The notes below the pieces were generated by a model. The model had not been told where the DNA came from. It did not search any database and worked only from the letters and a program-made list of their open reading frames with translations. DNA of 64,000 nt from Streptomyces sp. A3M-1-3 (GTDB lineage Bacteria; Actinomycetota; Actinomycetes; Streptomycetales; Streptomycetaceae). The translations under genes and the position numbers were made by a program. Of this stretch, positions 23,434 to 33,805 are shown one piece after another. The stretch is taken from assembly GCF_024213665.1 (NCBI RefSeq), contig NZ_JANAVP010000015.1, positions 102,498 to 166,497 on the forward strand, written 5' to 3'. Position 1 is the first letter of the stretch. Each line of letters starts with the position of its first letter.

Positions 23434-24408
23434 ATGGACGCCGACAAGAGCGACCGGGACGCCCTGCTGGACGGGATGACGGTCGACGACCGGCACCCCG
23501 AGCAGCCGATTCTGCTCGGTGGAACCGGGCTGCCGCTGCAGACCTGGCGGGAGAACCATCCGTACGACCAGAAGATGCGCCGGCGCGAGTACGAACAGCA
23601 CAAGCGGGTGCTGCAGATCGAGATGCTCAAGCTGCAGCGGTGGGTGAAGGACACCGGCCGGCGGCTGGTCGTGCTGTGCGAGGGCCGGGACGCGGCCGGC
23701 AAGGGCGGCACCATCCAGCGGTTCACGGAGCGGCTCAATCCGCGCGGAGCCCGGGTCGTGGCGCTCGAGAAGCCCACCGAGCGGGAGGCGGGCCAGTGGT
23801 ACTTCCAGCGCTATGTGGCCCACCTGCCGTCGGCCGGCGAGATCGTCTTCTTCGACCGATCCTGGTACAACCGCGCGGGTGTGGAGCGGGTGATGGGCTT
23901 CTGCACCCCGGAGGAGCACCAGCATTTCCTGGTCCAGGTCCCGCTCTTCGAGCGGATGCTCACCGACGACGACATCCTGCTGGTGAAGTTCTGGTTCTCA
24001 GTGTCCCGCGCCGAGCAGCGCACCCGGTTCGCCATCCGGCGGGTCGACCCGGTGCGCCAGTGGAAGCTGTCGGCGATGGACGTCGCCTCGCTCGACCTGT
24101 GGGACGCGTACACCGAAGCCAAGATCGACATGTTCCGGGCGACGGACACCTCGTACGCGCCGTGGACCGTGGTGAAGAACAACGACAAGAAGCGCGGCCG
24201 CATCGAGGCCATGCGCAGCCTGCTCTGGCGCTTCGACTATGCGAGCAAGGACGAGAAGGCCGTCGGGGTACCCGACCCGCTCATCGTGGGCGCCGCGGAC
24301 ACGCTCCTGGAGGCCGGCGAGGAGAGCACCGACCTCTCCCCCACCCCGCTCGCCCGCCGGCGGGAGGGCCCAGGCGACCATCCGCCCGAAGCCGGCCGGG
24401 CCGGCTGA
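23434..24408 (+). CDS. ppk2: polyphosphate kinase 2
   Basis: A 324-residue PPK2 that transfers phosphate between polyphosphate and nucleoside mono- or diphosphates. It has a Walker A GRDAAGKGGTI, the FDRSWYNRAGVERVMGFC Walker B/lid region and a WKLSAMDVASLDLWDAY block, all diagnostic. It is a single-domain enzyme of normal length. The start at 23434 (MDADKSDRDALLDGM) is preferred to an earlier Met inside the preceding gene. Confidence 0.93.
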   Translation: MDADKSDRDALLDGMTVDDRHPEQPILLGGTGLPLQTWRENHPYDQKMRRREYEQHKRVLQIEMLKLQRWVKDTGRRLVVLCEGRDAAGKGGTIQRFTERLNPRGARVVALEKPTEREAGQWYFQRYVAHLPSAGEIVFFDRSWYNRAGVERVMGFCTPEEHQHFLVQVPLFERMLTDDDILLVKFWFSVSRAEQRTRFAIRRVDPVRQWKLSAMDVASLDLWDAYTEAKIDMFRATDTSYAPWTVVKNNDKKRGRIEAMRSLLWRFDYASKDEKAVGVPDPLIVGAADTLLEAGEESTDLSPTPLARRREGPGDHPPEAGRAG

Positions 24409-24415
24409 GCATCAG

Positions 24416-24871
24416 TCAGGTACTGAGCTCGAACTCGGCCCGTACCCGCTTGCCCACCGGCACGCGCTCGGCGCTCAGCCGGTCGCACAGCGCGACCACG
24501 ATCTCCATGCCGTGGCCGCCGAGACGCTGCGGATCCTGGGCGTAGAGGAGCGGCAGGGCCGAGCTGCTGTCGTACACGGTGACGGTGACGAGTTCGGCGG
24601 TGCCCTCCAGCTCCAGGAGGTACGGACCGCAGCTGTAGCGGTCGGCGTTGGTGACCAGTTCGCTGACCGCCAGCAGCAGGTCGCTGCGCTTGCGCTCGCC
24701 GAACTCGGCGAACCACTCGGCCGCGAGCTCTGCGAGGAAGCGGTCGGCGAGTGCGCGGGCCTGGGCGATGCAGCCGGGCTCGCCACTGAACACCTCTGCG
24801 CGGAGCAGGGGTTCGACGCGCACGTCGAAGGCCGGCCGGGTGACCGGTCGGGTGGTGGTGGGCTCGCTCAT
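24416..24871 (-). CDS. RsbW-like ATP-binding regulatory protein
   Basis: A 151-residue HATPase_c protein. The N box is LLLAVSELVTNADRYS and the G1 region LGGHGMEIVVALCDRL. Such small kinases in Streptomyces act as anti-sigma factors or in multi-protein regulatory sets. No sigma or anti-anti-sigma gene is adjacent, so the partner is unknown. Confidence 0.85.
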   Translation of the reverse strand: MSEPTTTRPVTRPAFDVRVEPLLRAEVFSGEPGCIAQARALADRFLAELAAEWFAEFGERKRSDLLLAVSELVTNADRYSCGPYLLELEGTAELVTVTVYDSSSALPLLYAQDPQRLGGHGMEIVVALCDRLSAERVPVGKRVRAEFELST

Positions 24872-24985
24872 GATCTCCAGCCGGGGCGCCTGGGGGTGGT
24901 CGGAGAGGATCTCCGGCCGCTCGCCTACCCCGTGTCCCGCGCCCTAAGCCGTCCTTTTCACGCCTGGTGCCGCGAGAGCAGTCGG

Positions 24986-25510
24986 TCAGTCCGCGTCCGG
25001 GCCCTGGGACCGTACCTTCCGGACGTTCTCCAGGGAGTCCCGCAGGTCCTCCAGCCAGTCGTCCGCGTGCTTCTGAACCAGGCGCACGCACCAGGCGAGG
25101 GCCTCGCTGCGACTGCGCGCGACACCTCCCGCGATCAGCGTGTCCAGCACCTGGCGCTCGGGCTGGCGCAGGCGGGTCATCACGGGCGCGGCGACGGTGG
25201 TGTACATGGCACGCCTGCCGCCGCACTCCACCCCCCACGACACCTTCCTGCGGAACTTGCGTTCCGCGTCGCGCGCCACCCGCATGCGGTCCTCGCGGGT
25301 CCGCTCGCGGAATTCCGCGGCGCGTCCCTCCAGCGCCGCGTCGCGCTCCGTCGCGGACGCATCGGCGCTCACCTCGGGCTCCGGGATCCGGCCGACGACC
25401 GTGATCTCCTCACGGTCGACCGTCACGTCCAGGAGTTCGAGGAACAGTCCCTCCGGCAGCCGCCCGGCGAACCAGCCGCGCAGCGCCTCCTTCTCCTCGT
25501 TCGTAAGCAT
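24986..25510 (-). CDS. hypothetical protein with RHH-like C terminus
   Basis: A 174-residue protein. The N-terminal half is acidic, followed by a charged helix (ATERDAALEGRAAEFRERTREDRMRVARDAERKFRRK). Near the C terminus the sequence RSRSEALAWCVRLVQKH resembles the helix of ribbon-helix-helix proteins. ATG 25510 is chosen over the one at 25540 because a perfect palindrome lies directly upstream of it and would otherwise be coding. DNA binding and autoregulation are possible but unproven. Confidence 0.6.
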   Translation of the reverse strand: MLTNEEKEALRGWFAGRLPEGLFLELLDVTVDREEITVVGRIPEPEVSADASATERDAALEGRAAEFRERTREDRMRVARDAERKFRRKVSWGVECGGRRAMYTTVAAPVMTRLRQPERQVLDTLIAGGVARSRSEALAWCVRLVQKHADDWLEDLRDSLENVRKVRSQGPDAD

Positions 25511-25524
25511 GTAATTCAAATTAC
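25511..25524. promoter_or_regulatory. palindromic operator candidate
   Basis: A perfect AT-rich inverted repeat GTAATTCAAATTAC directly abuts the ATG of the minus-strand gene, which is very unusual in this GC-rich sequence. Confidence 0.5.
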
Positions 25525-25647
25525 TCCTGGCTGCGTCCATAGGCCAGACCCTTGGCGCCGCCCCTGGAGACCTGCGTGTGCTCTCGCGCCGCCGCGTCCG
25601 AACGACTACTCTGCGTCGTCACCGGACCAGGGGGAAGGCAGGTCGTC

Positions 25648-26352
25648 ATGTTCTATTGCGTGCTCAAATATGTGCTGCTGGGGCCGCTGCTGCGGTTGGT
25701 GTTCCGGTCGCGCATCGAGGGACTTGAGCACATTCCGGCCGACGGCGCCGCGATCGTGGCGGGCAACCATCTCTCCTTCTCCGACCACTTCCTGATGCCG
25801 GCGATCATCAAGCGGCGCATCACCTTCCTCGCCAAGGCCGAATACTTCACCGGCCCCGGCGTGAAGGGCCGGCTCACCGCCGCCTTCTTCCGCAGCGCCG
25901 GTCAGATCCCGGTGGACAGATCCGGCAAGGAGGCGGGCCGGGCCGCGATCCGCGAGGGGCTCGGCGTCCTGGGCAAGGGCGAGCTGCTGGGCATCTACCC
26001 GGAGGGCACCCGCTCGCACGACGGGCGGCTCTACAAGGGCAAGGTCGGCGTCGCCGCGATGGCGCTCAGGGCACAGGTCCCGGTGGTGCCGTGCGCCATG
26101 GTCGGCACGTTCGAGATCCAGCCGCCGGGGCAGGTCGTGCCGCGCGTCAAGCGGGTGACCATCCGCTTCGGGGCGCCCCTGGACTTCTCCCGGTACGCGG
26201 GGATGGACAACGAGAAGGCCGTGCTCCGGGCCGTCACCGACGAGATCATGTACGCGATCCTGGCACTGTCCGGGCAGGAGTACGTCGACCGGTACGCGGC
26301 CGAGGTCAAGGCGGAGCAGCAGGCGAAGAAGTTCCCGCGGCTGCTGCGCTGA
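25648..26352 (+). CDS. 1-acyl-glycerol-3-phosphate acyltransferase family protein
   Basis: A 234-residue PlsC-type acyltransferase with all blocks: NHLSFSDHF (H-x4-D catalytic motif), the substrate-binding EGTRSHDG and PVVPCAMVG. It has a hydrophobic N-terminal segment (VLKYVLLGPLLRLVF) that anchors it to the membrane. It makes phosphatidic acid or a related lipid; the acceptor cannot be fixed. GGGGGAAGG precedes the ATG at 25648. Confidence 0.92.
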   Translation: MFYCVLKYVLLGPLLRLVFRSRIEGLEHIPADGAAIVAGNHLSFSDHFLMPAIIKRRITFLAKAEYFTGPGVKGRLTAAFFRSAGQIPVDRSGKEAGRAAIREGLGVLGKGELLGIYPEGTRSHDGRLYKGKVGVAAMALRAQVPVVPCAMVGTFEIQPPGQVVPRVKRVTIRFGAPLDFSRYAGMDNEKAVLRAVTDEIMYAILALSGQEYVDRYAAEVKAEQQAKKFPRLLR

Positions 26353-26416
26353 CGGCGAATCAGCGCAGGGCGAACCCCGCCGGGCGGCACGGGCCCGGCG
26401 GCGTAGGGTCCGGGGC

Positions 26417-27484
26417 ATGAGCAGGGGAACCGCGTTCGTACTGGGCGCCACAGGACAGGTCGGGCGCGCCGCGGTGCGCGCAATGGCGGCGGACGGCTGG
26501 GAGGTACGGGCGGCCTCGCGGGGCGGCGGGCGGGACGCGTCGTGGCCCGCGGAGGTACGCACCGTACGGCTGGACCGGGACGAGGACGGCGCGCTGGCCG
26601 CGGCGCTCGGCGAGGGTGCCGACGTACTGGTGGACATGGTCGCGTTCGGAGCCGGCCACGCGGCGCAGCTGACCGGCCTCGCGGACCGGATCGGCTCGGC
26701 CGTCGTCATCTCCAGCGGCGCGGTGTACGAGGACGACCACGGCCGCGGCTTCGACACTCAGTCGGAGCCGGACGGCTGCCCCCGCTACCCGGTGCCGATC
26801 CCGGAGACACAGCGCACCGTGGCGCCCGGCGAGGCGACCTACAGCACGCGCAAGGTGCAGCTGGAGGGTGAGTTGCTGGCGGCCGGCGACCGGCTGCCGG
26901 TGACGTTGCTGCGCGCCGGGGCGATCCACGGACCGTACTGCGGCACGCCGCGGGAGCTGTACTTCGTCAAGCGGGTGCTCGACGGGCGGCGCACTCGGGT
27001 GCTGGCGTACGGCGGGAGCAGCCGCTTCCATCCGGTCCATGTCTCCAATGTCGCGGAGCTGATCCGCCTCGCCGCGCTGCGGCCGGGCTCCCGCGTACTC
27101 AACTCCGCGGATCCCGAGGCGCCTTCGGTGGCGGAGATCGGTGCCGCAATCGACGAGGTGATGGGCTGGGAGTGCGAGACGGTGCTGGTGGCCGGGGCTC
27201 CGCCGGTCGGCACGGTCGGTTCCACGCCGTGGACGCAGGAGCATCCGGTGGTCTACGACATGTCCGCCGCCGAGCGCGAGCTGGGCTACCGGGCGGTCAC
27301 CGGCTACACCGAATCGCTGCCGCCCACCGTCGAATGGCTTGCGGCGCAATTGCGGGGGCGGGACTGGCGCGAGGCGTTCCCCAAGATGGCACGCAACTAC
27401 GACCCGCACGGCGACCTCTTCGGCTATGCGGAGGAGGATGCGTGGCTGGACACACGGAGCGCCGCCCGGCACGCCCAACCGTAA
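26417..27484 (+). CDS. NAD(P)-dependent epimerase/reductase family protein
   Basis: A 355-residue extended short-chain dehydrogenase. The nucleotide-binding motif is GATGQVG (residues 10-16) and the catalytic triad region has SSGAVY and Y-S-T-R-K (YSTRK at about 141-145). RPGAIHGPY-like LRAGAIHGPY follows. The substrate is unknown. It lies between the acyltransferase and the YbaK gene on the same strand. Confidence 0.82.
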   Translation: MSRGTAFVLGATGQVGRAAVRAMAADGWEVRAASRGGGRDASWPAEVRTVRLDRDEDGALAAALGEGADVLVDMVAFGAGHAAQLTGLADRIGSAVVISSGAVYEDDHGRGFDTQSEPDGCPRYPVPIPETQRTVAPGEATYSTRKVQLEGELLAAGDRLPVTLLRAGAIHGPYCGTPRELYFVKRVLDGRRTRVLAYGGSSRFHPVHVSNVAELIRLAALRPGSRVLNSADPEAPSVAEIGAAIDEVMGWECETVLVAGAPPVGTVGSTPWTQEHPVVYDMSAAERELGYRAVTGYTESLPPTVEWLAAQLRGRDWREAFPKMARNYDPHGDLFGYAEEDAWLDTRSAARHAQP

Positions 27485-27526
27485 GCTGGGGCTACGACTT
27501 TCGAGGCAGCTTCTGGGAGACACCGG

Positions 27527-28009
27527 GTGACCGAGCACGAGACGTACACCAAGCTGATCGGCCTGCTGGACGAGCGCGGGGCGGCGTACCGGATCATCGA
27601 GCACGAGCCGGAGGGAGCCACCGAGGCGGTCAGCACGCTGCGCGGCAACACCCTGGCCCAGGCGGCCAAATGCATCGTGGTCATGGTCAAGACCGGCAGG
27701 AAGACCAAGCGTTACGCGCTGGCCGTGGTTCCCGGTGACCGGCGGCTGGATCTGTCGGCGGTGAAGGCGCTGCTCGGTGGTACGTACGCGGGGTTCGCCA
27801 CGCCCGAGGTGGCGGAGCGGCTGGCCAGGAGCGTGAGCGGGACCATTCTGCCGTTCTCCTTCGACCCCGAGCTCGAAGTCGTCGTGGACCCGGCCCTGCT
27901 GGAGCACGAGGAGATCTTCTTCAACGCGGCGCGTCTGGACCGCTCGCTGGCCTTGCGGACGGCCGACTACACCGCGATCGCCGAACCGCGGACGGCCGCC
28001 ATTTCGTAG
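27527..28009 (+). CDS. YbaK/EbsC-family aminoacyl-tRNA deacylase
   Basis: A 160-residue protein of the YbaK/ProX fold that hydrolyses mischarged tRNA (usually Cys- or Ala-tRNA-Pro). The conserved AAKCIVVMVKTG segment carries the catalytic Lys area, and VPGDRRLDLSAVKALLG and the late GTILPFSF follow. The GTG start at 27527 follows CTGGGAGA. It is soluble and probably a housekeeping proofreading enzyme. Confidence 0.85.
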   Translation: MTEHETYTKLIGLLDERGAAYRIIEHEPEGATEAVSTLRGNTLAQAAKCIVVMVKTGRKTKRYALAVVPGDRRLDLSAVKALLGGTYAGFATPEVAERLARSVSGTILPFSFDPELEVVVDPALLEHEEIFFNAARLDRSLALRTADYTAIAEPRTAAIS

Positions 28010-28042
28010 CGGGCGAGAGGCAGACCGAGAGCAGGGAAAGGA

Positions 28043-28079
28043 AGGAGGGGACGGCCGGGATGCCCGGCCGTCCCCTCCT
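28043..28079. terminator. strong bidirectional terminator
   Basis: A 17-bp perfect inverted repeat (28043-28059 with 28063-28079) with a 3-base ATG loop separates the convergent ybaK-like and tap genes. Confidence 0.8.
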
Positions 28080-28086
28080 CATCCGC

Positions 28087-29714
28087 TTACGGCACGACCG
28101 GAAGGTCGGCCGCAACCCTGGCGCCCGCTGCCGCGGCGGCCGGCTTCGGCGTGGCGTGCGGTGCGCACGTCACGTCGTGGCGGTCCGTCTTGCCGGTGAG
28201 CAGGTAGGTGTCCACCCGCTCGTTGACGCACGGGTTGAGCAGTCCGGTGACACCGTGCGAGCCGGCGTCCTTCTCCGTGATCAGACGCGAGCCCTTCAGG
28301 CGCTTGTGCAGCTCGACGGCGCCCTCGTACGGGGTGGCGGCGTCACGGGTGGCCTGCACGATGAGCACCGTCGGCAGCCCCTTGCCCGACTTCACGTCGA
28401 GGGGGGTCTGCTGCTTGGAGGACCAGGTGGCGCAGGGCAGGTTCATCCATGCGTTGGCCCACGTCATGAAGGGGTGGTCCCGGTGGAGCCGGGTGTTGTC
28501 GCGGTCCCACTTCTTCCAGCTGGTGGGCCACTTGGCGTCCGCGCACTCGACCGCCGTGTAGACGGCGTTGCCGTTCTCCGAGGAGGCGTTGCCCGCGGTG
28601 TCGGACAGGTCCGGACCCGCCGCGTCCACCAGCGCCTGCGTGTCACCGGCCACGTAGTCGCTCCAGGTCTGGGCGACGGGCACCCAGGCGGAGTCGTAGT
28701 ACGGCGCGCTCTGGAAGAAACCGATGAGCTCGGCCGGGCCGACTACCCCGCCGATCGGGTTCTTCTTCGCGGCTGCGCGGAGCTTCACCCACTGCTGCTC
28801 GACCTTCTCGGGGGTGTCCCCGAGGTGGAAGGCGGCGTCGTTCTTGGCGACCCATGCCTTCCAGTCGTTCCAGCGCATCTGGAAGGCGACGTCCTGGTCG
28901 AGGTTGGCCTCGTACCAGATCTTCTCCTTCGAGGGGTTGACCACGCTGTCGACGATCATGCGGCGTACATGGGTCGGGAACAGCGTCGCGTAGACGCCGC
29001 CGATGTACGTACCGTACGAAACGCCCAGGAAGTTGAGCTTCCGCTCACCGAGGGCGGCCCGGATGACGTCCAGGTCCCGCGCGGTGTTCGGCGTGGTCAT
29101 GTGCGGCAGCATCCAGCCGCTGCGCTCCTTGCAGCCGTCCGCGTACTCCGCGGCCAGCTTGCGCTGCGCCCGCTTGTCGGCCTCGCTGTCGGGCACCGGG
29201 TCGAGCTTCGGGGCCTTGACGAACTCCTGGGGTCGATGCAGGAGATCGGGGCGGAGTGGCCGACACCGCGCGGGTCGAAGCCCACGAAGTCGTACGCCTT
29301 CGAGGTGTTGACCCAGAGCGGGTTCTTCGTGGTGACCCGGCGCGGGAAGCGCAGGCCGGAGCCGCCGGGGCCGCCGGGGTTGTAGATCAGGGAGCCCTGG
29401 CGCTCCTTCTTACTGCCGGTGTTGCCGATGCGGTCGACGGCTATCTCGATCTGCCGCCCGTTGGGCTTGGCGTAGTCGAGCGGAACCTTGACCCAGCCGC
29501 ACTGGATGGGTGCTTCCAGTCCCCAGTCCGCCGGACACGCCTTCCAGTTGATGCCGGCCTTGGCCGCACGGTCGGCGGCGATCTTCACGCCGCGTGCCTC
29601 GGAGTTGCCGTGGTGACGGCCCTCGGCACTGGCCGACGGGGCGGTCATCGCGCCGGCTATGAGCGTGCCCGCTATCAGAGTGCCGGCAGAGCCGAGCACT
29701 GCTGTGCGTCTCAA
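28087..29714 (-). pseudogene. tap: secreted tripeptidyl aminopeptidase, frameshifted
   Basis: An alpha/beta-hydrolase peptidase of the Streptomyces Tap (S33) type. The 5' part has a TTG start at 29714 after GGGGGAGG, a signal peptide (RRTAVLGSAGTLIAGTLIAG ... APSASA) and GPGGSG, ending at PISCIDP. The 3' part in another frame continues PDSEADKRAQ ... LGVSYGTYIGG (nucleophile Ser) to KDAGSHGV (catalytic His). One C missing from the GGGG run (plus strand) at 29229-29232 explains the break; restored length is about 542 residues. It cleaves N-terminal tripeptides outside the cell. Assembly error or true mutation cannot be told apart here. Confidence 0.85.
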
Positions 29715-29824
29715 GTGGTACCTCCCCCTGCATGGAGCGCCGCTTGTGGCGGCAGTGATCGTTGCGCTTGCAGGGGGATCCTTTCGTTTGAAGGGCACCC
29801 GACAAAAGGTCGTACGGCTGTTCT

Positions 29825-30642
29825 TTACCAACAGTTGAAAATCGTTACCGAGTTCAGGAGTTGACGCAGTTCCGCCGCGTCCGCCGCGACGGCGGTCACA
29901 AGAACGGCGGGACCCGCGAGCGGCGTGAGAACGGCCCGCTCCCCCAGCACGCGCGCCTCGGGCATCCGCCCGGCGAAGTCCGGATCGACCACCAGGAGCT
30001 GGCCCACGGCCCGTCCGCCGCCGAGGACGGCCGGGCCGTCCCAACCGCCGGGCGCGCCGGGCCCGTAGGACAGCTCCTGGTCGAGGAGCGGCCGGCCGGC
30101 GAGGTCTACGGTGAGCCGGCTGGTGAGCCGGCCGGGCGGCTCACCGGTACGGCCGAGCACCTGCTCCTCGCGAACGACCAGCCGTGCGGTGGAGGCGAGT
30201 TCGGCCCGGGTGGTCATCCGCAGATCGCTGCCGTGCGCGGAGATCAACGGCTCGGGCAGCCAGCGCAGTTCGGCGTCCTCGCGCACGGTCAGGCGTACGT
30301 CGTACGTGGCTGGGTCACCACCGCGGCCGGGCAGGGCGAGGGTGGCCGCGGCCGAGGCGAGGTGCAGCCGCGCGCCCGGCTCGGCGACGGCCTCGACGGC
30401 CAGCCGGTCGCCGCCGAGGGGCGCGCTCATGGCGCCGATGACGGTGACCTTGGCGCCGGGGCCGGTGGAGCGGACCCGGCGCAGGGCGAGCGGGCCGTCT
30501 CCGTCGAGGACGGGGAGGGCGGTGGAGCCGCGGCCGTCGGCGCGCGCGGTGATCCGGGCGCACGCGGTGAGCCCCGTGGCCGGGGTGGTGGTCGCTTGCG
30601 CGGGGGTGGCGGTGGCGGTGGCGGTGGCGGTGGCGACGGTGG

Positions 30643-30646
<4 letters not shown>
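29825..30646 (-). CDS. ureD: urease accessory protein UreD
   Basis: A 273-residue chaperone that binds apo-urease with UreF and UreG for nickel loading. The family pattern is visible in GPLALRRVRSTGPGAKVTVIGAMSAPLGGDRLAVEA and LRWLPEPLISAHGSDL. The N terminus has a low-complexity run (VATATATATATPAQATTT) coded by a GGTGGC hexanucleotide repeat. It is last in the operon, overlapping ureG by ATGA. Confidence 0.9.
30602..30636. repeat. GGTGGC hexanucleotide tandem repeat
   Basis: About five in-frame GGTGGC units on the plus strand lie at the 5' end of ureD and code an Ala-Thr run. Copy-number change would alter protein length without shifting frame. Confidence 0.6.
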
Positions 30647-31335
<689 letters not shown>

Positions 31336-31364
31336 GGCGGGCTCCGGTGTTTCGTACGAGCGGG

Positions 31365-32069
31365 TCAGGAGGCGAAGAGGCGGACGGGCCAGGCCGCGTG
31401 GTGTTCCGCGCTGATCTCCAGCAGGGGTGCGGAGGCGGCGGGCAGCGCATGGGTGCCCTCGTCGCGGGCGCGCCGGGCGGCCGCGGCGGCGCGGGCGGCG
31501 ACGTCGTCGAGTTCGGGCGCGAGTCGGGCGAGGACCGTGGTGGCCTCGAAGGGGTCGAGGCTGAGGAGGCGTACGGTCGCGGTGGCCGGGCCGCTGACCG
31601 TTTCGTACGCGACGACGTGCGCGGCGTCCCCGGCGCCGAGCCCGGCGGCGCGGGCGGCCAGCCCGAGGACAACCGGCTGATGGGCGCCCCGTGGCAGGGC
31701 CGCCGCGAGGTCGTCGAGTTCGGGCGCGGGCCAGACGGTCCGCGCGGCGCGCATCATCTGCCGCCCGAGGCGGCGGCCGACGGCGCGCAGGGCGGGTGAG
31801 GGGGTGCGGGCGTCGGCGGCCGCGTCCAGGGCGAGGGGGTCGAACCCGAGGGCCGCCGCGGCGGCCAAAGCCGCGGAGACCAGACCGGTGGTGTGGAGCC
31901 GGCCGCGGCAGAAGTCCTCCAGGGTCGCGGCGTCGCGGATCCGGCCGGCCTTCACGGCGGCTTCTGCGCCGCCGGAGTGGGCGTGGCCGCCGGCCGGGAA
32001 CCGGCCGTCGGCCAGGACCAGCAGGGCGGCCCTGCCGGTCCTGGACCCGCCTTCGATGTTGATGCCCAT
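31365..32069 (-). CDS. ureF: urease accessory protein UreF
   Basis: A 234-residue all-helical protein with GRFPAGGHAHSGG near the start and a typical helix pattern to the end. It bridges UreD and UreG in the activation complex. It begins 8 bases after ureC and ends 29 bases before ureG. Confidence 0.92.
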   Translation of the reverse strand: MGINIEGGSRTGRAALLVLADGRFPAGGHAHSGGAEAAVKAGRIRDAATLEDFCRGRLHTTGLVSAALAAAAALGFDPLALDAAADARTPSPALRAVGRRLGRQMMRAARTVWPAPELDDLAAALPRGAHQPVVLGLAARAAGLGAGDAAHVVAYETVSGPATATVRLLSLDPFEATTVLARLAPELDDVAARAAAAARRARDEGTHALPAASAPLLEISAEHHAAWPVRLFAS

Positions 32070-32077
32070 CCCCGCGT

Positions 32078-33805
32078 TCAGAAGAGGAAGTAGCGTTGGG
32101 CCATGGGGAGTTCGGCGGCGGGCGCCGGTTCGACCGCTTCGCCGTCGATCGTCACCGTGAAGGTGTCGGAGTCGACCTCCACCCGGGGACGGGCGTCGTT
32201 GTTGCGCATGTCGGCCTTGGTGACGCCGCGGGTGTTCTTGATGGCCACGAACCGCTTGCCCAGCCCGAGGCGTTCCGGGAGGCCGTCGTCCAGAGCCGCC
32301 TGGGCGACGAAGTTGAACGAATTGGCCGCCGGGGCACGCCCGGTGGCGCCGAACATCGGACGGGGCAGTACCGGCTGCGGGGTGGGGATGGAGGCGTTGG
32401 CGTCGCCCATCTGCGCGTACGCGATCTGCCCGCCCTTGATGACGAGCTGCGGTCTGACGCCGAAGAAGGCCGGGTCCCAGAGCACGAGGTCGGCGAGCTT
32501 GCCGGTCTCGACGGAGCCGATCTCGTGGTCGAGGCCCTGGGCGACGGCCGGGTTGATGGTGTATTTGGCGACATAGCGACGAGCGCGGTGGTTGTCGGCG
32601 CGGCCGTCGCCCGGCAGGGCGCCTCGTCGCCTCTTCATGACGTGCGCGGTCTGCCAGGTGCGCAGGACGACCTCACCGATCCGCCCCATGGCCTGCGAGT
32701 CGGAGGAGATGATCGAGACCGCACCCAGGTCGTGGAGTATGTCCTCGGCGGCGATGGTGCTGGGCCTGATCCGGGACTCGGCGAAGGCGAGGTCCTCGGG
32801 AACGGCCGGGTTGAGGTGGTGGCAGACCATCAGCATGTCGAGGTGTTCCTCGATGGTGTTGACGGTGTGCGGGCGGGTCGGATTGGTCGAGCTCGGCAGC
32901 ACGTTGGGCTCCGAGACGACGGTGATGATGTCCGGCGCGTGGCCGCCGCCGGCGCCCTCGGTGTGGTACGCGTGGATGGTCCGGCCGGCGATGGCCGCGA
33001 GGGTGTCGCCGACGAACCCCGCCTCGTTGAGTGTGTCCGTGTGGATGGCCAGCTGGGCGCCGGTCTCCTCGCAGACGCCGAGGCACGCGTCGATGACGGC
33101 GGGGGTCGACCCCCAGTCCTCGTGGATCTTGAACCCGAGGGCTCCGCCGCGCAGTTGGGAGTGCATGGCGTCGCGGGACATGGTGTTGCCCTTGCCGAGC
33201 AGCCCGATATTGACCGGATGGTCCTCCAGCGCGGCGAACATCCGGGCCAGGTGCCAGGGACCGGGGGTGATGGTGGTGGCCTTGGTGCCCTCGGCGGGTC
33301 CGGTGCCGCCGCCGACGAGGGTGGTGACTCCGGAGGCGAGGGCTTCGTCGACGAGCGTCGGGGAGATGAAGTGGACGTGGGCGTCGACGGCACCCGCGGT
33401 GAGGATCTTCCCGTTGCCCGCGATGATCTCGGTTTCGGGACCGATCACCAGGTCCGGGTGTACGCCGTCCATGGTGTCGGGGTTGCCGGCCTTGCCGATA
33501 CCGGTGATCCTGCCGTCGCGCATGCCCACGTCGGCCTTGACGATGCCCCAGTGGTCCAGGACGACGACGCCGGTGATGACGGTGTCGGGGGCGCCCTCGG
33601 CTCGTGTCGTACGGGCCTGCCCCATCGACTCGCGGATGACCTTGCCACCGCCGAAGACCGCTTCGTCGCCGGCCAGTCCGGGTCCGCCTGCCCGGTCCTG
33701 CTCGATCTCGACGAACAGGTCGGTGTCCGCGAGCCGGATACGGTCACCGGTGGTGGGGCCGAACAGATCGGCGTACACGGCACGGTCCAGCTTCAGTTCA
33801 CGCAT
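32078..33805 (-). CDS. ureC: urease alpha subunit
   Basis: A 575-residue catalytic subunit that hydrolyses urea to ammonia and carbamate. The nickel ligands appear as HVHFISP, GFKIHEDWG (the carbamylated Lys and a catalytic His), and the AIHTDTLNE and HTEGAGGGHAPD blocks. The flap and acid motif MVCHHLN is present. The ATG at 33805 (MRELKLDRAVYADLFGPTTGDR) overlaps ureB by 8 bases. Confidence 0.97.
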   Translation of the reverse strand: MRELKLDRAVYADLFGPTTGDRIRLADTDLFVEIEQDRAGGPGLAGDEAVFGGGKVIRESMGQARTTRAEGAPDTVITGVVVLDHWGIVKADVGMRDGRITGIGKAGNPDTMDGVHPDLVIGPETEIIAGNGKILTAGAVDAHVHFISPTLVDEALASGVTTLVGGGTGPAEGTKATTITPGPWHLARMFAALEDHPVNIGLLGKGNTMSRDAMHSQLRGGALGFKIHEDWGSTPAVIDACLGVCEETGAQLAIHTDTLNEAGFVGDTLAAIAGRTIHAYHTEGAGGGHAPDIITVVSEPNVLPSSTNPTRPHTVNTIEEHLDMLMVCHHLNPAVPEDLAFAESRIRPSTIAAEDILHDLGAVSIISSDSQAMGRIGEVVLRTWQTAHVMKRRRGALPGDGRADNHRARRYVAKYTINPAVAQGLDHEIGSVETGKLADLVLWDPAFFGVRPQLVIKGGQIAYAQMGDANASIPTPQPVLPRPMFGATGRAPAANSFNFVAQAALDDGLPERLGLGKRFVAIKNTRGVTKADMRNNDARPRVEVDSDTFTVTIDGEAVEPAPAAELPMAQRYFLF

